Shown: positions 42,568 through 51,532 of the stretch, piece after piece | How the letters are laid out: the number at the start of each line of letters is the position of its first letter | Position numbering within the stretch: the first letter of the stretch is position 1 | Source: HK1 sp965202735 | GTDB lineage: Bacteria; Pseudomonadota; Gammaproteobacteria; HK1 | Reading direction: 5' to 3' | Assembly (NCBI GenBank): GCA_965202735.1 | Contig: OZ241844.1 | Span: forward strand, 2,232,001-2,296,000 | Length of the DNA stretch: 64,000 bases | The notes under the pieces: model-generated | What the model was told of the DNA's origin: nothing | The model's input: only the letters and a program-made list of their open reading frames with translations | Databases searched by the model: none | Translations under genes and position numbers: made by a program

Positions 42568-42602
42568 TACTGATCAGTTCCGGGGGCACACCCGGGACAC
42601 GC

Positions 42603-43287
42603 GCTTCAATGAGGCCGCGGCATAGAGCCGCGGAAAACGAGGAGATCCGCCGCGTCACTGGCGGACAGATCTGTCGCTTCAATGAGGCCGCGGCATAGAG
42701 CCGCGGAAAACCAACCCCGGCGACGGGGCGGGGGCGAGGAGCGTGATGCTTCAATGAGGCCGCGGCATAGAGCCGCGGAAAACCCACAGGCAATCCCGCC
42801 TGGCCGATGCAACAGGAGAAGCTTCAATGAGGCCGCGGCATAGAGCCGCGGAAAACAGTGCAACGACGACGTGTACGACCGGTGAAGATTCACAGCTTCA
42901 ATGAGGCCGCGGCATAGAGCCGCGGAAAACGTCGAACTGTACCGGGGGGACAACCGGGAAGTGGCCGCTTCAATGAGGCCGCGGCATAGAGCCGCGGAAA
43001 ACGCGATAGCCGACGGTCGTCTGCGGCTCGACTGGGCGCTTCAATGAGGCCGCGGCATAGAGCCGCGGAAAACCCCGCCGCTGGTGCGCCAGTGGATCGG
43101 AATCTCCTACGCTTCAATGAGGCCGCGGCATAGAGCCGCGGAAAACGGAGAAGGGCCGCCACATCGCCGAGCGCGAGCTGGCTTCAATGAGGCCGCGGCA
43201 TAGAGCCGCGGAAAACGGCTGGAAGCGCTGGTGGAGACGGCTCGGGCATGGGGGGCTTCAATGAGGCCGCGGCATAGAGCCGCGGAA
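42603..43287 (-). CRISPR. Type I-G CRISPR array, leader-distal part (repeats 1-10)
   Basis: Ten copies of a 36-bp repeat (plus strand GCTTCAATGAGGCC..., ending GCCGCGGAAAAC) start at 42603, 42676, 42748, 42821, 42895, 42967, 43038, 43111, 43181 and 43255. Spacers are 34-38 bp and all unique. The repeat holds a 7-bp stem (CCGCGGC/GCCGCGG) with an ATAGA loop. The transcribed strand is inferred to be minus, so each repeat would end in ATTGAAGC. Repeat 10 stops after 33 bp, where the methyltransferase-carrying element is inserted. Confidence 0.97.
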
Positions 43288-43451
43288 GTAACTACTCACC
43301 CGATCTTAGGAGGTGTCCGAAGGATTCGTAGAGCGCGAAGCGGCCGCTTCGCCCAAGGGACGCCAAGCGGCTTCGTAGGTCGGTCGTTGACAGCATAGGA
43401 ACGCGGCACTATGGTACGGCTCCCATACAGGGGGATGGGAGCACGACGCGG

Positions 43452-44114
43452 GTGGGCTACTTCGGCTCGAAGGCGACCTCTGGGCTGTGTCAGCCGCTGA
43501 TTGCGATGATGCCGCCGCACCACACCTACATCGAGACCCATCTCGGTGGGGGTGCCATCATGCGGCGCAAGCCCGCGGCGCTGCGCAACATCGGCATCGA
43601 TCTGGATGCGCGCGCGCTCGATGCGTTCGAGTGCGAGTACCGCGTCGAGCTCGTGCACGGCTGTGCCCACCGCTATCTGGCCGAGTTCGCGTTCGAGGGC
43701 TCGGAACTCGTCTACTGCGACCCGCCGTATCTGAAGCGCACCCGCAGCTCCAAGCGCCGCTACCGGTTCGACTACGATGAGACGGACCATGTGGAGTTGC
43801 TCGGGCTGCTCGCGGCGCTCCCCTGTCAGGTGATGGTCTCGGGCTATCCCTCGACGCTTTATGACGAGCGGCTGGAAGGGTGGCGCAGCGTCGAGTGGCA
43901 GGTGATGAACCAGGGCGGGGTGCGCACCGAGAAGCTGTGGTTCAACTTCGCGCCTGAGCGGCTGCACTGGGCACGCTACGCGGGGCGCAACTTCACCGAC
44001 CGCCAGCGCATCAAGCGCAAGGCCGAGAGCTGGGCCCGGCGCTACGCGGCGCTGCCTCATCCCGAGCGCCTCGCGGTGCTCGGCGCGATGATGGCGGTCG
44101 AGGCCGAGCGGTAG
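43452..44114 (+). CDS. D12-class DNA N6-adenine methyltransferase, IS passenger
   Basis: This 220-residue Dam-like methyltransferase has the family N-terminal motif YFGSKATSGLCQPLIAMMPP. ETHLGGGAIMRRK (AdoMet-binding region), IGIDLDARALDAF and the catalytic YCDPPYLK (DPPY) near residue 96 follow. The target-recognition part is short, so the protein is smaller than Dam (about 280 residues). GTG at 43452 is the only plausible start and leaves almost no residues before motif X. It ends nine bases before the transposase gene and is probably co-expressed with it. The target site is unknown; it might mark the element's own DNA or tune transposition. Confidence 0.88.
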   Translation: MGYFGSKATSGLCQPLIAMMPPHHTYIETHLGGGAIMRRKPAALRNIGIDLDARALDAFECEYRVELVHGCAHRYLAEFAFEGSELVYCDPPYLKRTRSSKRRYRFDYDETDHVELLGLLAALPCQVMVSGYPSTLYDERLEGWRSVEWQVMNQGGVRTEKLWFNFAPERLHWARYAGRNFTDRQRIKRKAESWARRYAALPHPERLAVLGAMMAVEAER

Positions 44115-44123
44115 GGGTCACCG

Positions 44124-45575
44124 ATGGCCACGGTCAACAAGGCGTCGCTGCGCGCGGAGTTCGATGCGCTCAAGGGGCAGTTCGAGTCGCTGTGTGCCGC
44201 GGGCAAGATGCACGAGGACAGCCGCGCCCTGTTCAAGGCTCTGCTGATGCTGTTCGAGCTGCTGATGGCGGTGTTCATGGAAAAGCACACGCCGAAGAGC
44301 AGCGCCAACTCAAGTCTCCCCGCCTCCCAGAGCCCCGATGACGCCACCACCCGCACCCGCCCCGGCGCCAAGGGCAAAGGACCCGCATCGAACGAGGCGC
44401 GCGCTGCAAACACTCGCACCCGGACCTACGTCACCGAGCTGCGCGTCGATGCGTGCGCGCGCTGCGGCGAAGACCTCACCGACACCGCCTGCACAGGCCA
44501 CGAGCGCCGCTCCCTCGCCGACATCGTGTTCGAGAAGGTCGTGCGTCACGCCGACGCCGAAATCAAGCACTGCGCGCGCTGCCACACCGAGACCCGGGCG
44601 CGCTTCCCCCGCGAACTCCCCGGCCCGCTGCAGTACGGCCCCGGCGTCAAGGCCTACGTCGTGCACCTGCTCGTCGCCCAGATGCTCTCGCTCAAGCGCG
44701 TCGCCCAATCGATGCACGCCCTCATCGGCCAGCTCCTGTCCGAGGCGACGCTGCTCGGCTACGTTGCCCAGCTCCATCAGGCGCTCGCCGAGTGGGAGAA
44801 TCAAGCCCTCGAGCGCCTCCTCCTCGCACCGGCGATGCACGTCGACGAGACCTCGTTGCGTGTGGACCGAAAGAATCACTGGATTCACGTCTACTCCGCC
44901 GGGACGCTCACCGTGAAACGCCTCCATCCCAAGCGCGGATGCGAGGCCATCGAGGCCATCGGCATCATCCCGCGCTACGGGGGCGTGGCGGTCCACGACT
45001 GCTGGGCCTCGTACTTGAGCTACGCGCACTGCGACCACGCACTATGCGGGGCACACCTCCTGCGCGAGCTCACCTTCATCGTCGATGCTCACGACTACGC
45101 TTGGGCCAAGCGCATGAAGCGCCTGCTCCTCGACGCCTGCCACCACGTCGCCAAACGCGACGAGAAAACGCTTACCGAAAGCGAGTACAAGGCCGTACAG
45201 AAACGCTACCGCACCATCCTCACCCAGGGGGAACGCGAGCTTCCACCGATTCCCCCTCGACAAAAGGGGCAGCGTGGCAAAGTGGCCAAGTCCGATGCAC
45301 ACAATCTGTGGGACCGATTGAAAAAGCACGAGAGCGCCGTGCTACGCTTCGCCAAGCACCCCGCCGTCGCGTTCACCAACAATCGCGCGGAACGTGACCT
45401 GCGGATGAGCAAGGTCAAGCAGAAGGTCTCCGGATGCTTCCGCACCCGAAAGTACGCCGAAGCGTACTGCCGAATCTCAAGCTATCTCCAGTCCATGGCG
45501 AACCAAGGATACAATCCCCTGGTCGCCATTCAGATCGCTCTCGCCGGGCGCGCTGTCGATAACTTGCCCGAGTAG
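44124..45575 (+). CDS. IS66-family transposase, single-ORF (ISBst12-like)
   Basis: This 483-residue DDE transposase starts at ATG 44124 (MATVNKASLRAEFDALKGQF) with a coiled-coil N terminus. A disordered Ala/Pro/Arg linker follows, then a zinc-finger segment (CARCGEDLTD) and the catalytic IS66 domain: MHVDETSLRVDRKNHWIHVYS, YGGVAVHDCWASYLSY and FTNNRAERDLRMSKVKQK. The C-terminal GCFRTRKYAEAYCRISSYLQ is typical. No tnpA or tnpB is present, as in the ISBst12 subgroup. The stop lies four bases before the element end. The gene appears intact. Confidence 0.93.
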   Translation: MATVNKASLRAEFDALKGQFESLCAAGKMHEDSRALFKALLMLFELLMAVFMEKHTPKSSANSSLPASQSPDDATTRTRPGAKGKGPASNEARAANTRTRTYVTELRVDACARCGEDLTDTACTGHERRSLADIVFEKVVRHADAEIKHCARCHTETRARFPRELPGPLQYGPGVKAYVVHLLVAQMLSLKRVAQSMHALIGQLLSEATLLGYVAQLHQALAEWENQALERLLLAPAMHVDETSLRVDRKNHWIHVYSAGTLTVKRLHPKRGCEAIEAIGIIPRYGGVAVHDCWASYLSYAHCDHALCGAHLLRELTFIVDAHDYAWAKRMKRLLLDACHHVAKRDEKTLTESEYKAVQKRYRTILTQGERELPPIPPRQKGQRGKVAKSDAHNLWDRLKKHESAVLRFAKHPAVAFTNNRAERDLRMSKVKQKVSGCFRTRKYAEAYCRISSYLQSMANQGYNPLVAIQIALAGRAVDNLPE

Positions 45576-45579
45576 TTAC

Positions 45580-47919
45580 CCGCGGAAAACGGATTCGGAA
45601 GGTATCAAGGGGATCGGAGTTTGCTCGCTTCAATGAGGCCGCGGCATAGAGCCGCGGAAAACGCCGGGGCCAAGCGCGTCATCAACGCCGAGCTGACCGC
45701 GCTTCAATGAGGCCGCGGCATAGAGCCGCGGAAAACGCCGATCTCAACGTGCGGGTGATCTACGGACGCGCGCGCTTCAATGAGGCCGCGGCATAGAGCC
45801 GCGGAAAACGGCGAGGACAGTGGGGATGTCATTGATGCGATCGTCGCTTCAATGAGGCCGCGGCATAGAGCCGCGGAAAACGAGAATGCAGCAGTTTGAG
45901 CACCGCCCGTTCCTCCCGCTTCAATGAGGCCGCGGCATAGAGCCGCGGAAAACCTTCACGCCCGTCTCGACACCGCCAGAGACTCCGTTGGCTTCAATGA
46001 GGCCGCGGCATAGAGCCGCGGAAAACGGCGGCGCGGCATGCGCTGGAGTCGGCCGCCGACTCTGCTTCAATGAGGCCGCGGCATAGAGCCGCGGAAAACG
46101 GACCGGCCCAAACTCAGGAGAACGTCATGATAGTAGAGCTTCAATGAGGCCGCGGCATAGAGCCGCGGAAAACGGCGTCCGGGACGCAATCGAGCAGGAG
46201 AAAGCCGGCCTGCTTCAATGAGGCCGCGGCATAGAGCCGCGGAAAACCACTGGAGCGCGTGTACTCGCACCGCGGCATGGTCTGCTTCAATGAGGCCGCG
46301 GCATAGAGCCGCGGAAAACCGCCGCGCATCTGGCGACGGTCGTGCAGGCGCAGGTGCTTCAATGAGGCCGCGGCATAGAGCCGCGGAAAACGCGCACCGC
46401 AATCACGCGCCCGCCGACTGCCGCGCCGAGCTTCAATGAGGCCGCGGCATAGAGCCGCGGAAAACCCCGCGACTCGTTCCCGTTGATGCGTGACCTCGTT
46501 GGGCTTCAATGAGGCCGCGGCATAGAGCCGCGGAAAACGTTGCTGTCTCCGAGACTCGATCCGCCCCAACGGTAGCTTCAATGAGGCCGCGGCATAGAGC
46601 CGCGGAAAACGCATCATCCGTACCGACGATGTCATGCCCGGACATCCAGCTTCAATGAGGCCGCGGCATAGAGCCGCGGAAAACTCGCGTGAGGAGTGGA
46701 AGGGGTACACCCCGCAGAGCGCTTCAATGAGGCCGCGGCATAGAGCCGCGGAAAACCATCGACGACCCGGCGGATCGTGACGCGTTCGACGCGCTTCAAT
46801 GAGGCCGCGGCATAGAGCCGCGGAAAACCGTCCTCCCTGGGCGACTACATGACCCGCGTTCATTTGCTTCAATGAGGCCGCGGCATAGAGCCGCGGAAAA
46901 CCATCGACGACCCGGCGGATCGTGACGCGTTCGACGCGCTTCAATGAGGCCGCGGCATAGAGCCGCGGAAAACCGTCCTCCCTGGGCGACTACATGACCC
47001 GCGTTCATTTGCTTCAATGAGGCCGCGGCATAGAGCCGCGGAAAACAGCCTCGCCAAGCTCTCGTTGAGCGTGTCGGTCATGCTTCAATGAGGCCGCGGC
47101 ATAGAGCCGCGGAAAACTCACGACCGTGGAGACCACCGCGACGGCCGTGATTCGCTTCAATGAGGCCGCGGCATAGAGCCGCGGAAAACGGCGTCGCTAG
47201 CGTTATGCCCAAGAATCATCCGATGCTTCAATGAGGCCGCGGCATAGAGCCGCGGAAAACCGGGTAGCTCCCGCGGGAAGACAACTGGGTATCCACCGCT
47301 TCAATGAGGCCGCGGCATAGAGCCGCGGAAAACGACCGGCGTCGCTGAAACTCGCGCCAATACGGACCTCGCTTCAATGAGGCCGCGGCATAGAGCCGCG
47401 GAAAACACAGGCCATCCACATACGGGATATCGTCCCGTGACTCTGCTTCAATGAGGCCGCGGCATAGAGCCGCGGAAAACGGCTATACCGCTGCTGCAGC
47501 GCCATCTTGCCGAAATGCTTCAATGAGGCCGCGGCATAGAGCCGCGGAAAACGCGGTTTCAGTCTTGGCGCCCTCAAAATCGGGCGGTGGCTTCAATGAG
47601 GCCGCGGCATAGAGCCGCGGAAAACGCTGCTGACCATACGCAGCGCGGCGAATGTCGTAGCCGCTTCAATGAGGCCGCGGCATAGAGCCGCGGAAAACCG
47701 GCCAATGGCGCGCAAAAGAGTCGAGATTGACATCCTGCTTCAATGAGGCCGCGGCATAGAGCCGCGGAAAACATTTCCCCGCGTGGAGCAAGTGCACCAC
47801 TGGCTTCCTGCTTCAATGAGGCCGCGGCATAGAGCCGCGGAAAACACTCCATCGAGGCCGCCGCTCGCGCCGTCGGCGGCTATGCTTCAATGAGGCCGCG
47901 GCATAGAGCCGCGGAAAAC
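45580..47919 (-). CRISPR. Type I-G CRISPR array, leader-proximal part (end of repeat 10 to repeat 42)
   Basis: The remainder of repeat 10 (CCGCGGAAAAC, 45580-45590) is followed by 32 complete identical 36-bp repeats, from 45627 to 47884-47919, with spacers of 35-38 bp. Altogether the array has 42 repeats and 41 spacers. Two spacers occur twice as a duplicated pair (see 46757-47046). The identical repeats at the cas2 side support this end being leader-proximal. Spacer sources cannot be told without a search. Confidence 0.97.
46757..47046 (-). repeat. Tandem duplication of two spacer-repeat units
   Basis: The 145-bp block 46757-46901 is repeated exactly at 46902-47046. Each holds a 36-bp spacer (CATCGACGACCCGGCGG...) and a 37-bp spacer (CGTCCTCCCTGGGCGAC...) with their repeats. 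It arose by recombination between repeats, not by independent acquisition. Confidence 0.97.
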
Positions 47920-48159
47920 AGGATACTCGCATCTCCCGGATATCACGGGAGTTTCGTGCCGATGTGCGAGCGCTGTGTCGGAACGCGCGTCGGACTTCCC
48001 GATCATGACGTCACCAGTGTCTCCATTTTGTTAAAGAGCGCAGGTAAAACAAGGTGTTAGCGGAGTTCGAGCGCTGCCTCGGTGTCCGGCGTCAGCGGAG
48101 CGCTCGCACCAGCACGGCGAGGAGCTCCCGTGTCCATATACCTCCTTCTTTCCGGTTCG
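47920..48159 (-). promoter_or_regulatory. Probable CRISPR leader
   Basis: This noncoding stretch lies between the last repeat and cas2. Its middle part is the AT-richest DNA in the neighbourhood (CATTTTGTTAAAGAGCGCAG, GTAAAACAAGG), as expected for a leader carrying the array promoter and integration signals. Near the array, ATATCACGGGAG and CTCCCGGATATC form a dyad around 47930-47955 that could bind a protein such as a host factor. Assignment is by position only. Confidence 0.65.
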
Positions 48160-48450
48160 TCAAACAATAACCGGTTCGCGCGCGATGGCGTCGAACCTCT
48201 TGCCGAGACTTTCGATCCTCGGCGAGACCTTGTCCGCAGGGCCGAGGTCGACGATCAGGACATGATCATCGCCATGATGGATGAGAGTGTCCAGCGCCGA
48301 CACCATCTCCACGCGCCGTCTGGCCGTAAGACGACATTGGAACACCGAGAGTTGCAGCCATTCGCCGTAGCCTTCCATCGTCCGAAACACCTTGCGCCAA
48401 CGGCGACGACTCGAGATGTCGTAGGTGACGATGTACATCCGTTCGTCCAT
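48160..48450 (-). CDS. cas2: CRISPR-associated endoribonuclease/integrase subunit Cas2
   Basis: This protein of about 96 residues has the ferredoxin-like fold of Cas2: MYIVTYDISSRRRWRKVFRT (with the conserved first Asp), GYGEWLQLSVFQCRLTARRR, and HHGDDHVLIVDLGPAD. It dimerises and joins Cas1 in spacer integration. It is the last cas gene, beside the leader. Three starts are possible: GTG 48462, ATG 48450 or ATG 48438. No clear ribosome-binding site decides; 48450 is listed. The Cas4-Cas1 gene ends at 48481 upstream, so the two are co-transcribed. Confidence 0.92.
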   Translation of the reverse strand: MDERMYIVTYDISSRRRWRKVFRTMEGYGEWLQLSVFQCRLTARRRVEMVSALDTLIHHGDDHVLIVDLGPADKVSPRIESLGKRFDAIAREPVIV

Positions 48451-48480
48451 ACCCGTGCCCACCCCCGCCGATGCTCACCC

Positions 48481-50274
48481 TCAACGCGGCAGATAGTGAG
48501 GGTAGTCCTTGATCTCGCCCATCAGGAACCGGGCGAACAGTCGTCCCTGGACCTCGATCAGACGTCGCATGGACAAGCGGTAGCCAAAGACCGGATGCGT
48601 CGTCTCCTGCGCAAGCCGCCGCTCGAACGCTGCGATGAAACGCTTTCGGCCGCCCGGTTTCAGCGCGGTGCCGGCGCCTCCGTGCAGGAAATCGTCCGGC
48701 TTCACTTCGCCGTTGTTGATCGCCTGCAACACCGTCGAATCCGCCACAATCGGTCGAAACGGCTCCATCAGATCGAGTGCGAGCGCCGGCCGGCCGTAGC
48801 GGGGCTGGTGGTAGAAGCCCCGGTAGACGTCGAACCCGATGGCGCTGAGCGCCACCGTGAACGTCCGGGTCAGCATGGAGTACGCGAACGACAGGAGCGC
48901 GTTGACCGGATCGGTCGGAGGCCGCCGGTTGCGCCGGTCGAAACGGAACGCTGGCAACGCCTTCGCCATGCTGTCGGGATGCTCGGGGTGTTCAGGATGG
49001 CCGGGATGGTCGGGATTCTCGGCGTGCTTGCGGCTCTCGTCCGCTCTCGACCCCAGCAGAGCGGCGAACGCACGGAAGTAGACGGCGGCCGCTTCACCTT
49101 CAAGACCGAGCAGGGTGGGAATGTCGTCCGCGTGGCGGGTCCGGTCGGCAAGACGGCGAAGCGTGATCAGCACCCGCTCCCGCGCCTGCTCCTCCCCGCG
49201 CCAATTGCGTCGCATCATCGTGCGGGAGTTTCGGATCTTCGCGGCGACGAGTGAGCGCGACACACCCATCGACGTCGCCGCGGTGAAGCTTGCCCGGTAC
49301 TGCGCCTCGCGCAGCTCGACGTTCTTGTGGCCGAGTCCGACGGTGTGCCCGAGAAACCAGCCGCCATAGCTGTGCCAGGTCACCGGGACCTCCCGGCGCA
49401 TCAGTTCGTGCAGGCACGGTGTCGTCATCCTGACATTGCCCATCAGCACCACCTGCGAGACGTCGATGAGACGCACCGTGGTGGTCGGGCCGTCTTCCTC
49501 GACGATGGTGATGGTCTCGCCCTTCTTGGCGAGGCGGGCATTGTTGGCCTGGACGTAGAGGGGGAGCATCCCGTCGTGGCGCACCGCGATCGGTCGGGGC
49601 GTCCCGCCCGTGCGATGGAAGTGATTGACCTCGTCGGGGAGGCAGATGCCGACGAGCGAGCAGCGCGGACACTTGGGGCTGTCGCGCAGCGGCGGTGGGA
49701 TACGCCCACCGGCCGCGACCAGCCGCAGCCCGCCAATTGCGCTGCGTGTGGCCGCCTGCAACTCATCGTCGAAGACGACGCGCACCCGCTCGCGACTCTC
49801 GGCGAAGTAGAGCACGCCCTCGGTACAGCGATAGCCGTTCTCCGCCAGCAGCAATCCCTGAACGCAGAGCTGCACGCGCTCCGGCTCGTAGGCACCGGCC
49901 GCGACGTGAGGACGCTTGCCGCGCTTGTAGTCGACGGGCACGACGGTCTCGCCGTCGCTCTCCACCATGTCGATCTTCGCGACCAAGCCGAGGCGGCGCG
50001 ACGAGAGGGTCACGGAGCGGGTGCGCGGTCGCTCCTGCACGGCCAGATCGTCGGCCGACGGCAGCGGCCGGTCCTCGCGATCGACCCGGCGGTGCGCATG
50101 TCTCCCCGCAACCGTATCGGCGCTCTCCGCCCACTCCCCCTGCACCCATTCGAGATAGGCGAGGCGCGGGCAGTAGACGTACTCGTTCACCATGCGCGCG
50201 GGCAGGAACGGCGCGTCTTCGGGGAGGGGCGGCGCTTCGAGCGGGAGCTCGCCTTGCTGGGGGGTATCGGGCAT
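48481..50274 (-). CDS. cas4-cas1: Cas4-Cas1 fusion protein
   Basis: This 597-residue fusion is typical of type I-G. The Cas4 part (about residues 25-220) is a RecB-like exonuclease with an Fe-S cluster: the first Cys in EYVYCPRLAYLEW, three Cys in KCPRCSLVGICLPDE and the nuclease core PVDYKRGKRPH. The Cas1 integrase part follows (about 245-597): LPLYVQANNARLAKKGETIT, then the catalytic Glu around GLEGEAAAVYFRAF and GFYHQPRYGRPALALDLMEPFRP with the catalytic His and acid. Fusion is thought to couple PAM-dependent prespacer trimming to integration. All key residues look intact. Confidence 0.95.
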   Translation of the reverse strand: MPDTPQQGELPLEAPPLPEDAPFLPARMVNEYVYCPRLAYLEWVQGEWAESADTVAGRHAHRRVDREDRPLPSADDLAVQERPRTRSVTLSSRRLGLVAKIDMVESDGETVVPVDYKRGKRPHVAAGAYEPERVQLCVQGLLLAENGYRCTEGVLYFAESRERVRVVFDDELQAATRSAIGGLRLVAAGGRIPPPLRDSPKCPRCSLVGICLPDEVNHFHRTGGTPRPIAVRHDGMLPLYVQANNARLAKKGETITIVEEDGPTTTVRLIDVSQVVLMGNVRMTTPCLHELMRREVPVTWHSYGGWFLGHTVGLGHKNVELREAQYRASFTAATSMGVSRSLVAAKIRNSRTMMRRNWRGEEQARERVLITLRRLADRTRHADDIPTLLGLEGEAAAVYFRAFAALLGSRADESRKHAENPDHPGHPEHPEHPDSMAKALPAFRFDRRNRRPPTDPVNALLSFAYSMLTRTFTVALSAIGFDVYRGFYHQPRYGRPALALDLMEPFRPIVADSTVLQAINNGEVKPDDFLHGGAGTALKPGGRKRFIAAFERRLAQETTHPVFGYRLSMRRLIEVQGRLFARFLMGEIKDYPHYLPR

Positions 50275-50593
50275 CGGCTCGTGTCACATGCACCTGTCTC
50301 AAAAATCGAATCTCGGGGCATTCTCTCTCTGCAAAGAGGAAAAAAGATACAAGCTGTCAATCGATAGCGTGATTTTTCGATCGACTGAAAACACCGGCCG
50401 GCGATAAGTGCGCGCAACGTCGAAACGTCGTTCCCGGGCGGTACATGACGGTGCGCGACCTCTTCCTCGGCGGCGGGACGGTGCAGGGCGAGGACAAGGG
50501 CGGTGGTCGAAACAAGGGTGCCAGCCGCATGCGGCAACGCACGAAGCTGCCGCCGATGCCATCGAACGACGCCAGCCGTTCACCGACCAACGT
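50275..50593 (-). other. Gap between the effector genes and the adaptation genes
   Basis: This 319-bp stretch has no convincing gene. It is partly AT-rich (AAAAATCGAATCTC, GATAGCGTGATTTTTCGATC near 50300-50390), so it may hold a separate promoter for cas4-cas1 and cas2. No other structure was seen. Confidence 0.45.
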
Positions 50594-51532
50594 TCACCGT
50601 GCCCGCTGCCACGTGATCGACGGCGGCCCGAAGGTTCCGTAGCCACCCTGATCGGATCGGCGGATCGATGATCGGAGGATGATGGATACGCCCCACGCAC
50701 CGTACCAGCGGTGCCGGTTCGAAGCTGCCGGATGGTCGCAGGCATGGGCCAGGAGCGACTTGACGGCGCGCGGAGAGGCCGGTTTCCACCATAGCGGCCA
50801 GGAGTAGAAGCCGTCCTTCCATTTTCCCGAGCATTCCTGGGTGTCCGTACGCCCCCGGCCTGCGAAGACCGGGTACAGGCTCAGCCCCAACAGGGCCAAC
50901 GCTTCCGGCCCGGGATTGGTCGACTTCTGCTCACTACTTGGCTTGTCGGCCCTGAGTGCATACACGCGGTCGTCAGTGACATCCCATCCGAGGGAAGGGG
51001 CGTTGCTTTTGTAGCGCCATGGACCTTCGAGGCCCATCTTGATTTCATCGCCATCGGCGGCATTCAGGACTTTGCGGGCCGTGTCCAGGAACCTCTGTTG
51101 CCCCGCCGTGAAGTAGAAGTCGGAGGGCTTCGCGACACCCTGGTTGTCCAGGCTGCCCTGCGCCAGAAGAGCAGTGGCCAGGCCGCCGCTCCGGGCGCAC
51201 CGTGCCGCCTGACCGAGATATGCCTCGATGTCTTCCGGCATCAGCTTGAGCTCGTCACCCTTGGGCATCGTCGAGCCGTCCGGTCTTCGTGGATTGGTGG
51301 CCGGGCCGTCCTTCCAGTATGCGAACGCATCCAGCGCCCGGTCCACGATCAGGTCGACGGTAAGCTCCTCGTCCACGATGGCGTGGGGCGCGATGTCGTC
51401 GCTCCACCAAAGCTTCGGCTGCTCCTTCCCGGTTGCGAGCACCACCTGCACGCCAAGGGCCGCCAAAAAGCCCAGCGGATTCGTACCTTCGAGCCCGGGG
51501 AGATGCGTGCCATTCATGTGCGCGCCTTTCAT
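50594..51532 (-). CDS. Type I-G Cas3-adjacent protein (Csb3/Cas8-like or Cas3-extension family)
   Basis: This 312-residue protein is translated from an ATG that overlaps the cas3 stop by four bases (ATGA at 51529-51532). It opens MKGAHMNGTHLPGLEGTNPL with GFLAALGVQVVLA. A small opening motif NPxGFLAALG recurs in several Cas8-like large subunits and in proteins next to type I-G cas3. The rest (LGWDVTDDRVYALRADKP, RHRWYGAWGVSII) has no catalytic motif. By position it should be the large subunit or an accessory of the effector, but it is much shorter than Csx17-type Cas8 (about 700 residues). The family is therefore left open between Csb3-like and the Cas3-extension group. Confidence 0.6.
   Translation of the reverse strand: MKGAHMNGTHLPGLEGTNPLGFLAALGVQVVLATGKEQPKLWWSDDIAPHAIVDEELTVDLIVDRALDAFAYWKDGPATNPRRPDGSTMPKGDELKLMPEDIEAYLGQAARCARSGGLATALLAQGSLDNQGVAKPSDFYFTAGQQRFLDTARKVLNAADGDEIKMGLEGPWRYKSNAPSLGWDVTDDRVYALRADKPSSEQKSTNPGPEALALLGLSLYPVFAGRGRTDTQECSGKWKDGFYSWPLWWKPASPRAVKSLLAHACDHPAASNRHRWYGAWGVSIILRSSIRRSDQGGYGTFGPPSITWQRAR

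Larger units (their letters stand above)
38525..42602 (+). mobile_element. ISKra4-family element, itself interrupted by IS66 (boundaries approximate)
   Basis: The region between the truncated helicase and the CRISPR array contains one ISKra4-type transposase gene split by IS66. The element ends were not resolved. The left end must lie between 38525 and about 38600, and the right end between 42567 and 42602. GAACTGA near 38515 and its complement near 42574 is too short to accept as terminal repeats. Confidence 0.55.
43288..45579 (+). mobile_element. IS66-like element carrying a DNA adenine methyltransferase, inserted in a CRISPR repeat
   Basis: The 2,292-bp element begins GTAACTACTC and ends with the complement GAGTAGTTAC. 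The repeat bases CCGCGGAA are present on both sides (43280-43287 and 45580-45587), an 8-bp target duplication. It carries two plus-strand genes, a D12-type methyltransferase and an ISBst12-like IS66 transposase, opposite to the inferred array transcript. All other repeats in the array are intact, so insertion was a single event. Confidence 0.95.

Noticed and set aside
38515..42580. GAACTGA and its complement as ISKra4 terminal repeats
   Set aside because: Only seven bases match, and the left one lies within the helicase-like coding sequence.
42605..47852. Open frames reading FSAALCRGLIEA or FPRLYAAASLK repeatedly on the minus strand
   Set aside because: They are translations of the CRISPR repeat and spacers, not genes.
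48082..49254. Plus-strand frame of 390 codons over cas2 and cas4-cas1
   Set aside because: It is antisense to well-supported cas genes.
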